Shown: in pieces, positions 9,597-18,172 of the stretch
Position numbering within the stretch: position 1 is the stretch's first letter
Layout: each line of letters opens with the position of its first letter
Source: Aquipluma nitroreducens
GTDB lineage: Bacteria > Bacteroidota > Bacteroidia > Bacteroidales > Prolixibacteraceae
Assembly (NCBI RefSeq): GCF_009689585.1
Contig: NZ_AP018694.1
Location: 4,393,501 to 4,457,500, forward strand
Direction: 5' to 3'
DNA: 64,000 nt
Translations under genes and position numbers: made by a program
Notes under the pieces: generated by a model
The model's database searches: none
The model's input: only the letters and a program-made list of their open reading frames with translations
Told to the model about the DNA's origin: nothing

Positions 9597-10640
9597 ATGA
9601 TAAAAGCAGGAGATAAGGTTCGGTTTTTGAATGCCGTTGGCGGCGGGGTGGTGAAATCGGTGATCAACAAAACCATGGTAAATGTTGAAGATTACGATGG
9701 CTTCGAAGTTCCAACCCTGATTAGTGAAGTGGTTGTTGTGGATGATGCAAATTCGATGAATTCAGAAAAACGTCATGCTAAAATCCGCGCCGATCAGAAA
9801 AAAGAAGCCGTAGAAGTAAAAAAAGAACAGCCCAAGGTTGAACCCAAATACATTGCCGGAAAAGATTCGCCCGATTGTTATTTTGCGTTTGTGCCCCAGA
9901 ACGAAGCAAATCCGGTTGAAGGTGAATTGAAAGTCTATTTGGTGAATAACAGCAATAATTTTGTGCTTTATAACTATAGCCACCTGAAGAATAAGGTTTA
10001 CCGCAGTGTCGAATCGGGCAAGATGAACCCTAACAGCAAGCGGTATCTCGAAAGTTTTACACGGATGGATTTGAATGAACTTCCCGATTTTCAGTTTCAG
10101 TTGGTGTTTTTCAGGGAAGAGTCGTCATCGCTCGAAAACCCTGTGGTAAAAAGTTTTCGTTTGAATCCGGTTAAGTTTTATCGACTAAATAGTTATGAGA
10201 AAACCAGGTACTTCACTCAGAATGCAATTGTTTTTTCTTTGCTCGAACCCGATATGGAAACTGAAGTTGCTAAACTTTCAGAGGCTGATATGACTCAGGT
10301 TGTACTCGAAAAAGAGGAGCCCAAGGTTGTTGTAAAGCGCACTGTCTCTCCTGATTTGGTTGAAATTGATCTGCACATTCACGAATTATTGGAAGATACC
10401 CGTGGTTTGGCCAATCACGAAATGCTCGAAGTTCAGTTGGGCCGATTCCGCAACGAACTGGAAACTGCAATTGCTAATGGAACACGACGGATTGTTTTTA
10501 TTCATGGTATCGGAAATGGAACGCTCAAGCAGGAACTTCGCAAAGAATTGAGCACCAAATACAAGAAATATTATTTTCAGGATGCCAGCTTTAAAGAATA
10601 TGGCTATGGCGCAACGATGGTGATTTTAAAAGGCAATTAG
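9597..10640 (+). CDS. DUF2027 and Smr domain protein
   Basis: 347 residues. The N-terminal part (MIKAGDKVRFLNAVGGGVV, about 1-60) looks like the small beta-barrel found in Bacteroidota DUF2027 proteins; a lysine/glutamate-rich linker (residues 60-85) leads to a beta-rich central domain. The C-terminal 90 residues are an Smr domain, with the IDLHIHEL start and the VFIHGIGNGTLK loop, as in the MutS2 C-terminus. Smr domains act as nicking endonucleases or ribosome-collision cleavage modules in other proteins; which applies here is unknown. Confidence 0.88.
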   Translation: MIKAGDKVRFLNAVGGGVVKSVINKTMVNVEDYDGFEVPTLISEVVVVDDANSMNSEKRHAKIRADQKKEAVEVKKEQPKVEPKYIAGKDSPDCYFAFVPQNEANPVEGELKVYLVNNSNNFVLYNYSHLKNKVYRSVESGKMNPNSKRYLESFTRMDLNELPDFQFQLVFFREESSSLENPVVKSFRLNPVKFYRLNSYEKTRYFTQNAIVFSLLEPDMETEVAKLSEADMTQVVLEKEEPKVVVKRTVSPDLVEIDLHIHELLEDTRGLANHEMLEVQLGRFRNELETAIANGTRRIVFIHGIGNGTLKQELRKELSTKYKKYYFQDASFKEYGYGATMVILKGN

Positions 10641-10662
10641 TAATCCTGTTGATCGAAGTAAT

Positions 10663-10716
10663 GGAAAAAAGTCATTAGTCATCAGAAAAATTTCCCAATG
10701 ACTAATGACTTTTTCC
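10663..10716. terminator. bidirectional terminator-like hairpin between convergent genes
   Basis: Long inverted repeat: left arm 10663-10682, right arm 10698-10716, loop of 15 nt. Core is GTCATTAGTCAT paired with ATGACTAATGAC, flanked by A-run and T-run, so it can terminate both the plus-strand Smr gene and the minus-strand map gene. Confidence 0.75.
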
Positions 10717-10722
10717 TGTTAT

Positions 10723-11496
10723 TTATTCGTATTCTCCAGTGACGTCAGTCAATACTTCAAATCCGGTTTCTGTAATCAGAATGGTATGTTCAAATTGCGC
10801 TGAAAGCTTGTTGTCAATCGTCCTGGCTGTCCACTTATCTGCTTTGTCAACAACGGCACTTGCCCGTCCTTGATTAATCATTGGCTCAATGGTGAAAGTC
10901 ATGCCAGGTTTCATGATTGGACCAGTATTCCTGCGCGAAGTATGGTCAATTTGCGGTTCTTCATGAAAATCAACTCCGCAACCATGCCCACAGAACTCGT
11001 AAACCACACTGAATCCTTTAGCTTTAGCGTATTTGCTGATGGCAAAACCAATGTTTCCAAACTGATTTCCGGGCCTAACTTGCTGTATGCCCAAATCTAA
11101 ACAATGTTTAGTCACCTCAATTAATTCCTGTGCAATCGGCGAAACTTCACCAACCGTGTACATTTTGCTGGTATCGCCATAGTAGCCATCCAGAATGGTT
11201 GTCACGTCTATGTTTAAAATGTCACCACTCTTTAAAATGGTTTTTTCTGAAGGAATTCCGTGACAAATCACTTCGTTGAGCGAAATACAGCACGATTTGG
11301 GGTATCCCCCATAACCCAATGTGGCAGGAATGGCGCCGTTTTCGCGAATGAAAGCTTCTATTTTTTGATCTAAAAATTCAGTTGAGACACCTTCTTTTAC
11401 AAATGGAGCAATAAATTCGAGCGTTTGGCCTGCGAGCTTGCTGCTTTTCCGGATCCCTTCAATCTGAGCCGGAGTTTTTATAATAATCTTTTCCAT
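10723..11496 (-). CDS. map: methionine aminopeptidase, type I
   Basis: Removes N-terminal methionine from nascent proteins. 257 residues, a type I enzyme without insert. Metal ligands are recognisable: the two aspartates in NIDVTTILDGYYGD, the histidine in GHGCGVDFHEEP, the glutamate in FTIEPMI and the one in QFEHTILIT. A candidate promoter (CAAA at 11543-11546 and CAAAAGTC at 11516-11523 on the plus strand, i.e. TTTG-N19-GACTTTTG on the minus strand) lies just upstream, interleaved with the promoter of the divergent thioesterase gene. Confidence 0.97.
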   Translation of the reverse strand: MEKIIIKTPAQIEGIRKSSKLAGQTLEFIAPFVKEGVSTEFLDQKIEAFIRENGAIPATLGYGGYPKSCCISLNEVICHGIPSEKTILKSGDILNIDVTTILDGYYGDTSKMYTVGEVSPIAQELIEVTKHCLDLGIQQVRPGNQFGNIGFAISKYAKAKGFSVVYEFCGHGCGVDFHEEPQIDHTSRRNTGPIMKPGMTFTIEPMINQGRASAVVDKADKWTARTIDNKLSAQFEHTILITETGFEVLTDVTGEYE

Positions 11497-11515
11497 GAAA
11501 CATTTAAAATTTGTG

Positions 11516-11546
11516 CAAAAGTCGTTAAATCGATTGGTAATTCAAA
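11516..11546 (-). promoter_or_regulatory. candidate Bacteroidota-type promoter for map
   Basis: Reading the minus strand: TTTG, 19-nt spacer, GACTTTTG. The Bacteroidota housekeeping consensus is TTTG about 19-21 nt before TAnnTTTG; one base of the -7 box differs. Confidence 0.5.
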
Positions 11547-11563
11547 ACTGAACAATAGATTTG
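11533..11563 (+). promoter_or_regulatory. candidate Bacteroidota-type promoter for the acyl-ACP thioesterase
   Basis: ATTG at 11533-11536, 19-nt spacer, TAGATTTG at 11556-11563, a perfect TAnnTTTG box, 28 bp ahead of the start codon. It overlaps the opposing map promoter, so the two may interfere. Confidence 0.6.
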
Positions 11564-11591
11564 CACAAAGGTTTAAAATATCTGTTTCCAA

Positions 11592-12335
11592 ATGGAAAAG
11601 TATCAGGAACAAATCAGCATTAAGTCCTATCACACGAATCAATACGGACAGGCATCCATTTCCTCATTGTTCAATATTCTGATTGAAGCCGCCTGGGCGC
11701 ATGCTCAGGTCATGGATTGGGGATACGACAGTTTGAAAAGTAATAATCTGTTTTGGGTATTGTCGCGCATGTATTTTCAGGTCGAAAAATACCCTTCCTG
11801 GCAGGATGAAATAACGCTGAATACCTGGTCGGCTGGAACGGATGGCATGTATGCTTACCGTGAATACATTGTTGAAAATGACAAAGGTGAAGTGATTTTA
11901 CGCGCCAGTTCTGCCTGGTTGATTTTGGATATGGAAACACGCAAAATATTCAGGTTAAATGATTTCAGAGATACTTTTCCAAAGCGAATTGATGCGAATG
12001 CCTGTCGGGCACCGAAACGGATAAAACCCGATGCTCATTCTGAAACTTTGAATTATTATCCAGTTTTATTTAGCGAACTGGATATTAATCAGCATTTTAA
12101 TAGTGTGAAATATGTGGAGCGAGTGCTGGACGATTTTGGGATAGATTTTTTGAATGCCCACGAACCTGCCGAGTTAGAAGTTAATTATCTGAAAGAAGGG
12201 CAGGCGGGCGACTGGATTGCTGTAACCAACACCAAACTATCAGAATCGGAAAGCCTGAATTGCCTGGTTCGCCAGTCGGATGGCGCCGATTTGTGCGTGA
12301 TGCGAATTGTTTGGAGGGAAAGAGTAAATTGCTAA
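11592..12335 (+). CDS. acyl-ACP thioesterase
   Basis: 247-residue double-hotdog acyl-ACP thioesterase (FatA/FatB-like bacterial family), releasing free fatty acids from acyl-carrier protein. The first hotdog carries IEAAWAHAQVMDWGYDSL and WVLSRMYFQVEKYPSWQDEI followed by TWSAG; the second contains the DINQHFNSVKYVERVLD helix with the catalytic Asn-His pair. Such enzymes are widespread in Bacteroidota and are thought to set membrane or sphingolipid acyl supply. It is transcribed divergently from map. Confidence 0.93.
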   Translation: MEKYQEQISIKSYHTNQYGQASISSLFNILIEAAWAHAQVMDWGYDSLKSNNLFWVLSRMYFQVEKYPSWQDEITLNTWSAGTDGMYAYREYIVENDKGEVILRASSAWLILDMETRKIFRLNDFRDTFPKRIDANACRAPKRIKPDAHSETLNYYPVLFSELDINQHFNSVKYVERVLDDFGIDFLNAHEPAELEVNYLKEGQAGDWIAVTNTKLSESESLNCLVRQSDGADLCVMRIVWRERVNC

Positions 12336-12337
12336 AT

Positions 12338-12404
12338 GGTTAAATTGTTGGTGGGTTTGTATGACCTTAATCTTTATAGCAATTAAACCATACAACAATT
12401 AACC
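12338..12404. terminator. imperfect inverted repeat between convergent genes
   Basis: Left arm 12338-12358 and right arm 12385-12404 form a long imperfect stem (GGTTAA / TTAACC outer, GGTTT / AAACC inner). It lies between the thioesterase stop and the HigA-like stop and could end both transcripts. Confidence 0.5.
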
Positions 12405-12410
12405 CCTTCA

Positions 12411-12710
12411 TTAAGCGGCATTTCCTTCTATTGGCTTAATTTCGTTCAATACATTTTCTTTTTGAGTTCCTTCTTCTTCCAAATCGTAATCATTTTGTAA
12501 CCCAAGCCAAAATCGAGGTGAATTTCCGAAAAATTTGGAAAGGCGAAGTGCTGTGTCTGCTGTGATTCTTCTGTTTCCCTTTATTATTTCGCTAACTCTG
12601 GTTTGAGGAATAAAAGTTTCTTTGGCCAGCCGGTAGGCTGAGATGCCAAGTGGAATTAAAAACTCTTCATTTAATATTTCTCCGGGGTGTATGTTTTTTA
12701 GCTTTTCCAC
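12411..12710 (-). CDS. higA: HigA-type XRE antitoxin, apparently without a toxin partner
   Basis: 99 residues with the VapI/HigA signature: HPGEILNEEFLIPLGISAYRLA at the N-terminus, then a helix-turn-helix (IPQTRVSEIIKGNRRITADTALRL) and the FFGNSPRFWLGLQNDYDL motif. HigA proteins normally follow a roughly 90-codon HigB RNase gene. The position where higB should be, upstream on the minus strand, holds only about 60 bp before an unrelated lipoprotein gene, so this copy looks orphaned or the gene acts as a stand-alone repressor. Confidence 0.9.
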   Translation of the reverse strand: MEKLKNIHPGEILNEEFLIPLGISAYRLAKETFIPQTRVSEIIKGNRRITADTALRLSKFFGNSPRFWLGLQNDYDLEEEGTQKENVLNEIKPIEGNAA

Positions 12711-12770
12711 ATCTGTTCTTTTTTATATGTTAGTCAAGGATTTTAACGTTAACCGGAACATTGATTCTTC

Positions 12771-13130
12771 CTAATTATTTATTTTTTCCGCTTTTATTAC
12801 ATAGATCCAAGGATAAGAAGGGCCCATTGCAGTGCATGCTCCTAATTCCGAATCTTGTATTTTTCTTATGTCAAGCTTGATTTTTATTCCAGATTGCTGC
12901 AGCTCAATAGGTAGGTTTTTTGCAATATAAATGCCGTCTAAAGTTGTGCTGCCAACAATCATTTTCACCTTATCCAGTTCAGAAGTAAATTTAATTGAAA
13001 ATACCCCACAATCCGGATTACTACCCAATACTTCTGCTTGAAGCTGGAATGTATTTGGGTCATTATTTTCTTCGTGACAATTCGAAAAAAGTAAAACGAT
13101 CAGGATTGAAATAAAAAGATTTGTTTTCAT
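12771..13130 (-). CDS. small lipoprotein, unknown function
   Basis: From the ATG at 13130 the product is 119 residues: MKTNLFISILIVLLFSNC is a lipoprotein signal with LFSNC as the lipobox, followed by an acidic stretch and a short beta-rich domain with two further cysteines (PDCGVFSI, LGACTAMG). An in-frame ATG 18 bp earlier (13148) would add six residues ahead of the signal and is less likely. I do not recognise the family. It lies between miaA and the HigA gene on the same strand. Confidence 0.75.
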   Translation of the reverse strand: MKTNLFISILIVLLFSNCHEENNDPNTFQLQAEVLGSNPDCGVFSIKFTSELDKVKMIVGSTTLDGIYIAKNLPIELQQSGIKIKLDIRKIQDSELGACTAMGPSYPWIYVIKAEKINN

Positions 13131-13188
13131 CGGAAGCAGTATTTTCAAAGTAGATGATTAGTTCATCCAAATGGTTGCTTAATCCCTT

Positions 13189-14118
13189 TTATATCTTTCT
13201 GTAACATTCCAATATCTTTTCAACCTTTTCATCCAAAGGCATAAATCCATCAAGCCAATGAATTTTTGTTCCTTGGTTTTCCATCCGTCGGAACCAGGTC
13301 ATCTGGCGTTTGGCAAACTGGTGAATGGCCACATTTAAACCGTCGAACATTTGTTGATATGTGAGTTGTCCGGTCAGGTGTTGAGTCATGTATTTATATT
13401 CCAGTCCGTAGTAAGTTAATTGTTCCGGAGTTAAACCGCTATCGAGTAACCGCTGAACCTCATCTAGCATTCCTTCTTTCAGTCGTTGTTTAAGTCGGCT
13501 GGTTATGCGTTTCCGGCGCGAATCACGATCAAATTTGACGCCAACCACCAAACTTCTGATTTCGGGCATTCCGGTGTCAATTTCAGGGTGAGTCAGGTAG
13601 TATTCTTCAATTTCGATGGCACGTATGACACGTTTCACACTTTCCGTATCGGTTTGGTTGTGCAGGTAGTTTTTGTAGCCTTTCAAAATCAATTCCAGTT
13701 CCCACAATAATTTATCGTCCAGTTCTTCGCGAAGTTTTTCGTTTACCGGAACCTGAATCAGCTTGTAGTTTTTCAGGATAGCTTCCAGGTATAAACCACT
13801 TCCGCCACACATCACCGGCAGTTTTCTGCGCTCGCTGATGTCGGCAAAAACCTTCAAAAAATCTTTCTGGTATTCATAAACATTGTACTCGTAACCCGCG
13901 TCAACAATGTCGATCAGATGATACGGAACCGGCTTGCCATCGACAATATAGTCGGCGTAATCCTTTCCTGTCCCGAGATCCATTCCGCGGTAAACCTGTC
14001 GTGAATCGGCAGAGATCACTTCGCCGTCGAGAGCCGATGCAACTTTGGCTGCTACGCTGGTTTTTCCTGAAGCTGTTGGCCCAAGAATGGTAATTAGGTT
14101 ATATTTTTCGTTGTGCAT
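13189..14118 (-). CDS. miaA: tRNA dimethylallyltransferase
   Basis: Adds a dimethylallyl group to A37 of tRNAs that read codons starting with U. 309 residues, the normal size. Seen: P-loop GPTASGKTSVAAKVA, DSRQVYRGMDLGTGK with the catalytic aspartate, GGSGLYLEAIL, and the FDGLNVAIHQFAKRQMTWFRR region near the C-terminus. The gene stands alone on the minus strand with no obvious operon partners. Confidence 0.96.
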   Translation of the reverse strand: MHNEKYNLITILGPTASGKTSVAAKVASALDGEVISADSRQVYRGMDLGTGKDYADYIVDGKPVPYHLIDIVDAGYEYNVYEYQKDFLKVFADISERRKLPVMCGGSGLYLEAILKNYKLIQVPVNEKLREELDDKLLWELELILKGYKNYLHNQTDTESVKRVIRAIEIEEYYLTHPEIDTGMPEIRSLVVGVKFDRDSRRKRITSRLKQRLKEGMLDEVQRLLDSGLTPEQLTYYGLEYKYMTQHLTGQLTYQQMFDGLNVAIHQFAKRQMTWFRRMENQGTKIHWLDGFMPLDEKVEKILECYRKI

Positions 14119-14302
14119 GAATTCAGAGGTTTTGGAAGTGCAAATTAAATGTATTTTTGCAATGCAAATTTAAATGTAAGTTTCAAACGGATGAATTTTG
14201 GCCACTAAGGCACAAAGACTCTAAGAAACTCCAAGGTTCATTTGTTTTTTTAGCTTCGTGCCTTTGTGGCATTAGATTAAATTTTGAGACTTTTACGATA
14301 GA

Positions 14303-14761
14303 ATGGTACACAAACCACAAAATATTAGCATTAAAAACAAAAAGGCTTTCTTCGACTACGAAATCCTCGAAACTTTCTATGCCGGAATTCAACTGGCAGG
14401 AACCGAAATTAAATCGATCCGTGGAGGCAAAGCCGGGTTGGTTGATTCGTATTGCTCATTTTGGGATAACCAGTTGTATGTGAAGAATATGCACATTGCC
14501 GAATACGATTTTGGTACCTGCAACAACCACATTGCCAAGCGCGACCGCAAATTACTCCTGAACCGCAAAGAATTGGATAAATTACAGAAGAAAACCAAAG
14601 AAGGCGGTATTACCATAGTTCCTTTAAAACTTTTCATCAACGATCGCGGATTGGCCAAGCTCGAAATATCGCTCGCCAAAGGGAAAAAGACCTACGACAA
14701 ACGCGAAACCCTGAAACTGAAAGACGATGCCCGCGAGATGGATCGGGCCAGGAAGCAATAG
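14303..14761 (+). CDS. smpB: SsrA-binding protein
   Basis: Partner of tmRNA in trans-translation; it binds the tRNA-like domain and rescues stalled ribosomes. 152 residues. Family landmarks: [38 protein letters not shown], the [18 protein letters not shown] stretch, and the basic C-terminal tail ([13 protein letters not shown]) that reaches into the mRNA channel. The ssrA RNA gene itself is not in the window. Confidence 0.96.
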   Translation: MVHKPQNISIKNKKAFFDYEILETFYAGIQLAGTEIKSIRGGKAGLVDSYCSFWDNQLYVKNMHIAEYDFGTCNNHIAKRDRKLLLNRKELDKLQKKTKEGGITIVPLKLFINDRGLAKLEISLAKGKKTYDKRETLKLKDDAREMDRARKQ

Positions 14762-14800
14762 TTTCGCAGGAATCAATACCAATTTTTCTAAATTAATACA

Positions 14801-15319
14801 ATGACCGAATATAAAACTTTCGAAACAGAGAGGCTTATCATAAAGCCAACCTTTGAAGAGGATGCTGAATTTATATTTGAGTTATTAAACTCTCCGAATT
14901 GGTTGAAGTACATTGGAAATCGGAATGTTACCTCGATAGAAAGTGCAAGGGAATACATCAAATTAAAAATGCTACCGCAGTTTGAACGACTTGGATTTGG
15001 CAATTACACTGTAATTCGGAAATCGGACCAGGCTAAAATGGGTGTTTGCGGATTCTACGACCGGGATGGACTTGATGGTCTGGATATAGGGTTCGCTTTT
15101 CTTCAAAAATATGAAGGAAAAGGTTATGGTTTCGAATCGGCAAATAAGTTAAAACAAGTTGCTTTTACTGAGTTTGGAATAACTGAGATCGTTGCCATTA
15201 CCACTCAGGATAACACGGCTTCTCAAAAACTGCTTGAAAAATTGGGTTTGACTCTTATCGGAACCACTAAAATTCCGAATGATAATGAAGAACTGCTTCT
15301 CTACAAAATCAGTAAGTGA
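14801..15319 (+). CDS. GNAT family N-acetyltransferase (RimJ/RimL type)
   Basis: 172 residues with the RimJ/RimL layout: TERLIIKPTFEEDAEFIFELL at the start, GVCGFYDRDGLDGLDIGFAFLQKY in the middle, and the acetyl-CoA loop YEGKGYGFESANKL followed by TTQDNTASQKLLEKLGL. Acceptor unknown: family members acetylate ribosomal proteins, small amines or antibiotics. It lies 39 bp after smpB on the same strand. Confidence 0.9.
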   Translation: MTEYKTFETERLIIKPTFEEDAEFIFELLNSPNWLKYIGNRNVTSIESAREYIKLKMLPQFERLGFGNYTVIRKSDQAKMGVCGFYDRDGLDGLDIGFAFLQKYEGKGYGFESANKLKQVAFTEFGITEIVAITTQDNTASQKLLEKLGLTLIGTTKIPNDNEELLLYKISK

Positions 15320-15339
15320 TAAAGTCAACGGTATAAAAA

Positions 15340-15368
15340 AAGCCTGATAGAATTGATCCATCAGGCTT
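15340..15368 (-). terminator. rho-independent terminator of the aminotransferase gene
   Basis: Stem AAGCCTGAT (15340-15348) with ATCAGGCTT (15360-15368), loop of 11 nt. On the minus strand the stem runs into seven T's (plus-strand A-run 15335-15341), so it ends the transcript of the minus-strand aminotransferase. Confidence 0.8.
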
Positions 15369-15393
15369 AATATGTAAAGTTTAAAAGAAAATC

Positions 15394-16587
15394 TTATTTC
15401 AAAGTGGCCAATGCAGCTTTAATGCGGTCAAGCGATTTGGTCAGGTCCGCTTCCGAAGCGGCGTATGAAATACGGATACATTCAGGAGCGCCAAATGCTT
15501 CGCCCGAAACAACTCCTGTAAAGGCATTCGACAGGATAAATAAGCCCATATCGTCTGCATTATTGATGGTTACAGTGCCATCCGACTTTCCGAAGAAGGA
15601 TGAAATGTCAGGAAAAACATAGAATGCGCCATCGGGTTTGCTGGTTTTAATACCAGGAATTTCGGCCAGTTTTGCCAGAACCAGATCGCGACGTTTATTG
15701 AATTGCTCAACCATTGCCTGCACTGTATCCAGCGGTGCGTTTAAAGCGGCAACCGAGGCAATTTGCGAAACTGAACATGGACCGGATGTATATTGTCCCT
15801 GTAATTTGTTGGCTGCTTTTGCCAACCAAAGTGGGGCTGCAATGTAGCCAATGCGGTAACCTGTCATGGCAAACGCTTTTGATACTCCATTAACAACAAC
15901 TACCTGATCTTTAATTTTGGCAAATTGAGCAATGCTTTCGTGTTTGATGCCATAAACGATATGTTCGTAAATTTCGTCTGAAATCACAATGATGTTTGGA
16001 TGTTTGGCAAAAATATCGGCAAAAGCTTTCAGTTCAGCTTTGGTATAAACGCTTCCGGTGGGGTTGCTCGGGCTGCTGAACAGGAACGCACGGGTTTTAG
16101 GCGTAATTGCAGCTTCCAATTGGGCTGGAGTGATTTTAAAATCGCTGTCAACAGTGGTTGGGATGATCACATTTACGCCTTCGTTCAGTTTGACCAACTC
16201 AATGTAAGTTACCCAGTAAGGCGCCGGAATAATCACTTCATCGCCTTTGTTGATTAAGCATTGCAACAAGTTGGCGATCGAGTGTTTCGCACCGTTTGAT
16301 ACAATAATCTGGTTGGTTGCATATTCCAGTCCATTGTCGCGTTTCAGTTTATCTGAAATGGCTTTCAGCAACGAAGCATAGCCCGGAACTGGTGAATACG
16401 TTGAATAGTTATCATCAATGGCCTTTTTTGCGGCGTCTTTGATGAAATCGGGGGTGTTAAAATCAGGTTCACCAACGCCAAGGCTGATCACGTCGATGCC
16501 TTTTTCTTTTAATTCGCGGCTTTTTTGGGCCACAGCCAGGGTGGCAGATTCCGATAAACAGGCTACTCTGTCTGAAACTCTCTCCAT
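15394..16587 (-). CDS. aspartate/aromatic aminotransferase family, PLP-dependent class I
   Basis: 397 residues, class I fold. Recognisable are GVGEPDFNTPDFI near residue 40, NGAKHSI, the SNPTGSVY motif, DEIYEHIVYG and the PLP lysine in NGVSKAFAMTGYRIGY, and the substrate-binding arginine in ECIRISYAAS. This subgroup (AspC/AAT-Ib) is generally annotated as aspartate aminotransferase and can also act on aromatic or prephenate substrates, so exact specificity stays open. It is monocistronic with a good terminator. Confidence 0.92.
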   Translation of the reverse strand: MERVSDRVACLSESATLAVAQKSRELKEKGIDVISLGVGEPDFNTPDFIKDAAKKAIDDNYSTYSPVPGYASLLKAISDKLKRDNGLEYATNQIIVSNGAKHSIANLLQCLINKGDEVIIPAPYWVTYIELVKLNEGVNVIIPTTVDSDFKITPAQLEAAITPKTRAFLFSSPSNPTGSVYTKAELKAFADIFAKHPNIIVISDEIYEHIVYGIKHESIAQFAKIKDQVVVVNGVSKAFAMTGYRIGYIAAPLWLAKAANKLQGQYTSGPCSVSQIASVAALNAPLDTVQAMVEQFNKRRDLVLAKLAEIPGIKTSKPDGAFYVFPDISSFFGKSDGTVTINNADDMGLFILSNAFTGVVSGEAFGAPECIRISYAASEADLTKSLDRIKAALATLK

Positions 16588-16699
16588 AACTGATATTTAA
16601 GTGGGTTTAATGTTTAATTTATTTTCGGGTGCAATATATGAAAAATACTAATTGCGTTGTTCTGTTGGTTTCAATTTGAAAATAAAATGCCTGAAAAAT

Positions 16700-17482
16700 T
16701 TACGATTTGTTATTAGTGCCATGCAAAGCTAAAAAATCATGCACTTTATGCTGTAACTTTTGATAATCCTTATAGTCAGAAACAACAAAAAGTTCTGACC
16801 CATGAATCAACTGATGAAGATTTTGTGCCATTTCGAAAGGATGGTTTATATCATTCGGTATTGAAACAATCAATGTAGGAACATCTATTTTTGCAATTTG
16901 TTCGCGTGATGGCAGATCGGAAGCTGCTCCTCCCAAATAGATTCGTGAATAATAAGGTGGCTCAAACCCCAGACGATTATCCAACAACCTTTGCCTGGTT
17001 CCGCGATAAATTTGCTCAAAAAAATCAGGTGGATCCTGACTCCATTGAATGATTCTTTTCAGGATTTCAGGAACAGTTTTTCCGTTGGTTTTGGATACGA
17101 TCTTTTTGTAAACTGCTATTACGTCGTTGCGCATTTCCCAGGCCGGGGGAGGAGTGACCAACACCAATGCCTTTACCCGCTCCGGAAACCGGACTGCGGC
17201 ATGAAGACTTGTGGCCGCTCCCATCGACAATCCGCCCATCACTACTTTGTCGTAATTTTGAGCGTTAAGAATGCACATTAATTCGTCAGTTAATGCGGGC
17301 CAGGAATAATCGCCATCAGTCGATTGATCGCAGTAATTGTACCTGACTACTGAAACCAGATCCTGTATCGAATTAAAATCTATTAATGAATAAACCGAAT
17401 CAGATTCTACGGAGTTCAGCATTCCATGAAGCCAGATAAACGGCTGGCCTTCTCCCTGTATATTTAATTGTGGCGTTTTCAA
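16700..17482 (-). CDS. alpha/beta hydrolase
   Basis: Alpha/beta fold with the oxyanion segment FIWLHGML, the nucleophile elbow GGLSMGAA and a closing VHDFLALH histidine; a TLIVSIPNDINHP segment supplies the likely acid. I choose the TTG at 17482 (260 aa, beginning MKTPQLNIQGEGQPF). The frame is open to a TTG at 17533, which would overlap the GroES-like gene by 8 bp, but those 17 codons fall in an interspersed spacer word (tactgcgactgctaact) and are not protein-like. Substrate unknown. Confidence 0.82.
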   Translation of the reverse strand: MKTPQLNIQGEGQPFIWLHGMLNSVESDSVYSLIDFNSIQDLVSVVRYNYCDQSTDGDYSWPALTDELMCILNAQNYDKVVMGGLSMGAATSLHAAVRFPERVKALVLVTPPPAWEMRNDVIAVYKKIVSKTNGKTVPEILKRIIQWSQDPPDFFEQIYRGTRQRLLDNRLGFEPPYYSRIYLGGAASDLPSREQIAKIDVPTLIVSIPNDINHPFEMAQNLHQLIHGSELFVVSDYKDYQKLQHKVHDFLALHGTNNKS

Positions 17483-17525
17483 GATTTTGTTTGTATTTCT
17501 GAATACTGCGACTGCTAACTGGACA

Positions 17526-17909
17526 CTATTCAAACAAACCTTCGTCGCGAATAAGCATCAAAATTGAAGAATGTGGCAGAATGATGAATTTTTCTTTGTT
17601 GAATTCAATTTCCCATCTACTCTTATTGAGGTAAACTGCCAGGTCGCCCGCTTTGGCCTGAAGAGGAACATATTGAACCTGCTCCTTCTTTTCTTTCCAG
17701 GGTTCGTCAACATCAGTCATGGCCGGAATCGGATACCCGGGACCGACTTTAACAATATAGCCGCTTTGTGTTTTTTCATTTTCCTGAACATTTGGCGGCA
17801 AATATAACCCAGAAGCGGTTTTTCCCTGTGGATTTTTAGGGCGTATCAATACACGGTCACCTATGAGTATAAACTTATCCAGGTCTTTTTCATCAATAAT
17901 GAGTGACAT
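17526..17909 (-). CDS. GroES-like (Cpn10 fold) co-chaperonin family protein
   Basis: 127 residues from the ATG at 17909. It contains the Cpn10 pattern: FILIGDRVLIRPKNPQGKTASGLYLP, a following mobile-loop-like stretch, then YIVKVGPGYPIP, the AGDLAVYLNKSRWEIEFNKEKFIILPHSSILML part. It is longer than canonical GroES (about 97 aa) and has an insertion around TDVDEPWKEKKEQVQY. No groEL is adjacent, so this is probably the stand-alone GroES-like paralogue seen in many Bacteroidota rather than the main GroES. The open frame reaches a TTG at 17936, but a TATCTTTG promoter box overlaps it. Confidence 0.85.
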   Translation of the reverse strand: MSLIIDEKDLDKFILIGDRVLIRPKNPQGKTASGLYLPPNVQENEKTQSGYIVKVGPGYPIPAMTDVDEPWKEKKEQVQYVPLQAKAGDLAVYLNKSRWEIEFNKEKFIILPHSSILMLIRDEGLFE

Positions 17910-17933
17910 TGCTGTTTCGTTTTGATTTTGCGA

Positions 17934-17941
17934 CAAAGATA
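17934..17941 (-). promoter_or_regulatory. candidate -7 box for the GroES-like gene
   Basis: On the minus strand this reads TATCTTTG, a perfect TAnnTTTG box 24 bp before the chosen ATG. No clear TTTG element at the -33 distance was found. Confidence 0.4.
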
Positions 17942-18124
17942 AGACAATCGGGTTTATTGATTCGCTTTTCAGATCTTTATAACTCTTTTTTAAAGCGAAA
18001 TTCTATTTATTCAATGCAAAATGTTATTTGTTTTATTTGACTTTTAAAAATATTTCAAATTCCATAAACTTTTAATTGTCAATAAATCAGTTGTTTATAT
18101 TTATGTTGAAAAATATTTTGAAAA
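17942..18124. other. AT-rich intergenic region
   Basis: Upstream part of the divergent space between the GroES-like and padR genes. Very AT-rich, with no ORF or hairpin of note; the promoter and operator elements for padR follow directly after it. Confidence 0.4.
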
Positions 18125-18157
18125 TATATGGTACTATGTGTTGCATGGTATCATATA
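18125..18157 (+). promoter_or_regulatory. candidate PadR operator (inverted repeat) over the promoter
   Basis: Left arm TATATGGTACTATG (18125-18138), 5-nt spacer, right arm CATGGTATCATATA (18144-18157); 12 of 14 positions are complementary. It overlaps the -33 element of the promoter at 18141-18172, a placement typical of repressor binding, and PadR proteins commonly autoregulate. Confidence 0.6.
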
Positions 18158-18172
18158 AAAGATATATATTTG
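18141..18172 (+). promoter_or_regulatory. candidate Bacteroidota-type promoter of the padR-pspC operon
   Basis: TTG at 18141-18143, 21-nt spacer, TATATTTG at 18165-18172 (perfect TAnnTTTG). It lies about 150 bp ahead of the PadR start, leaving a long 5' leader. Confidence 0.6.

Noticed and set aside
12711-12770. higB remnant
   Set aside because: Only 60 bp, no reading frame resembling the RelE/HigB fold.
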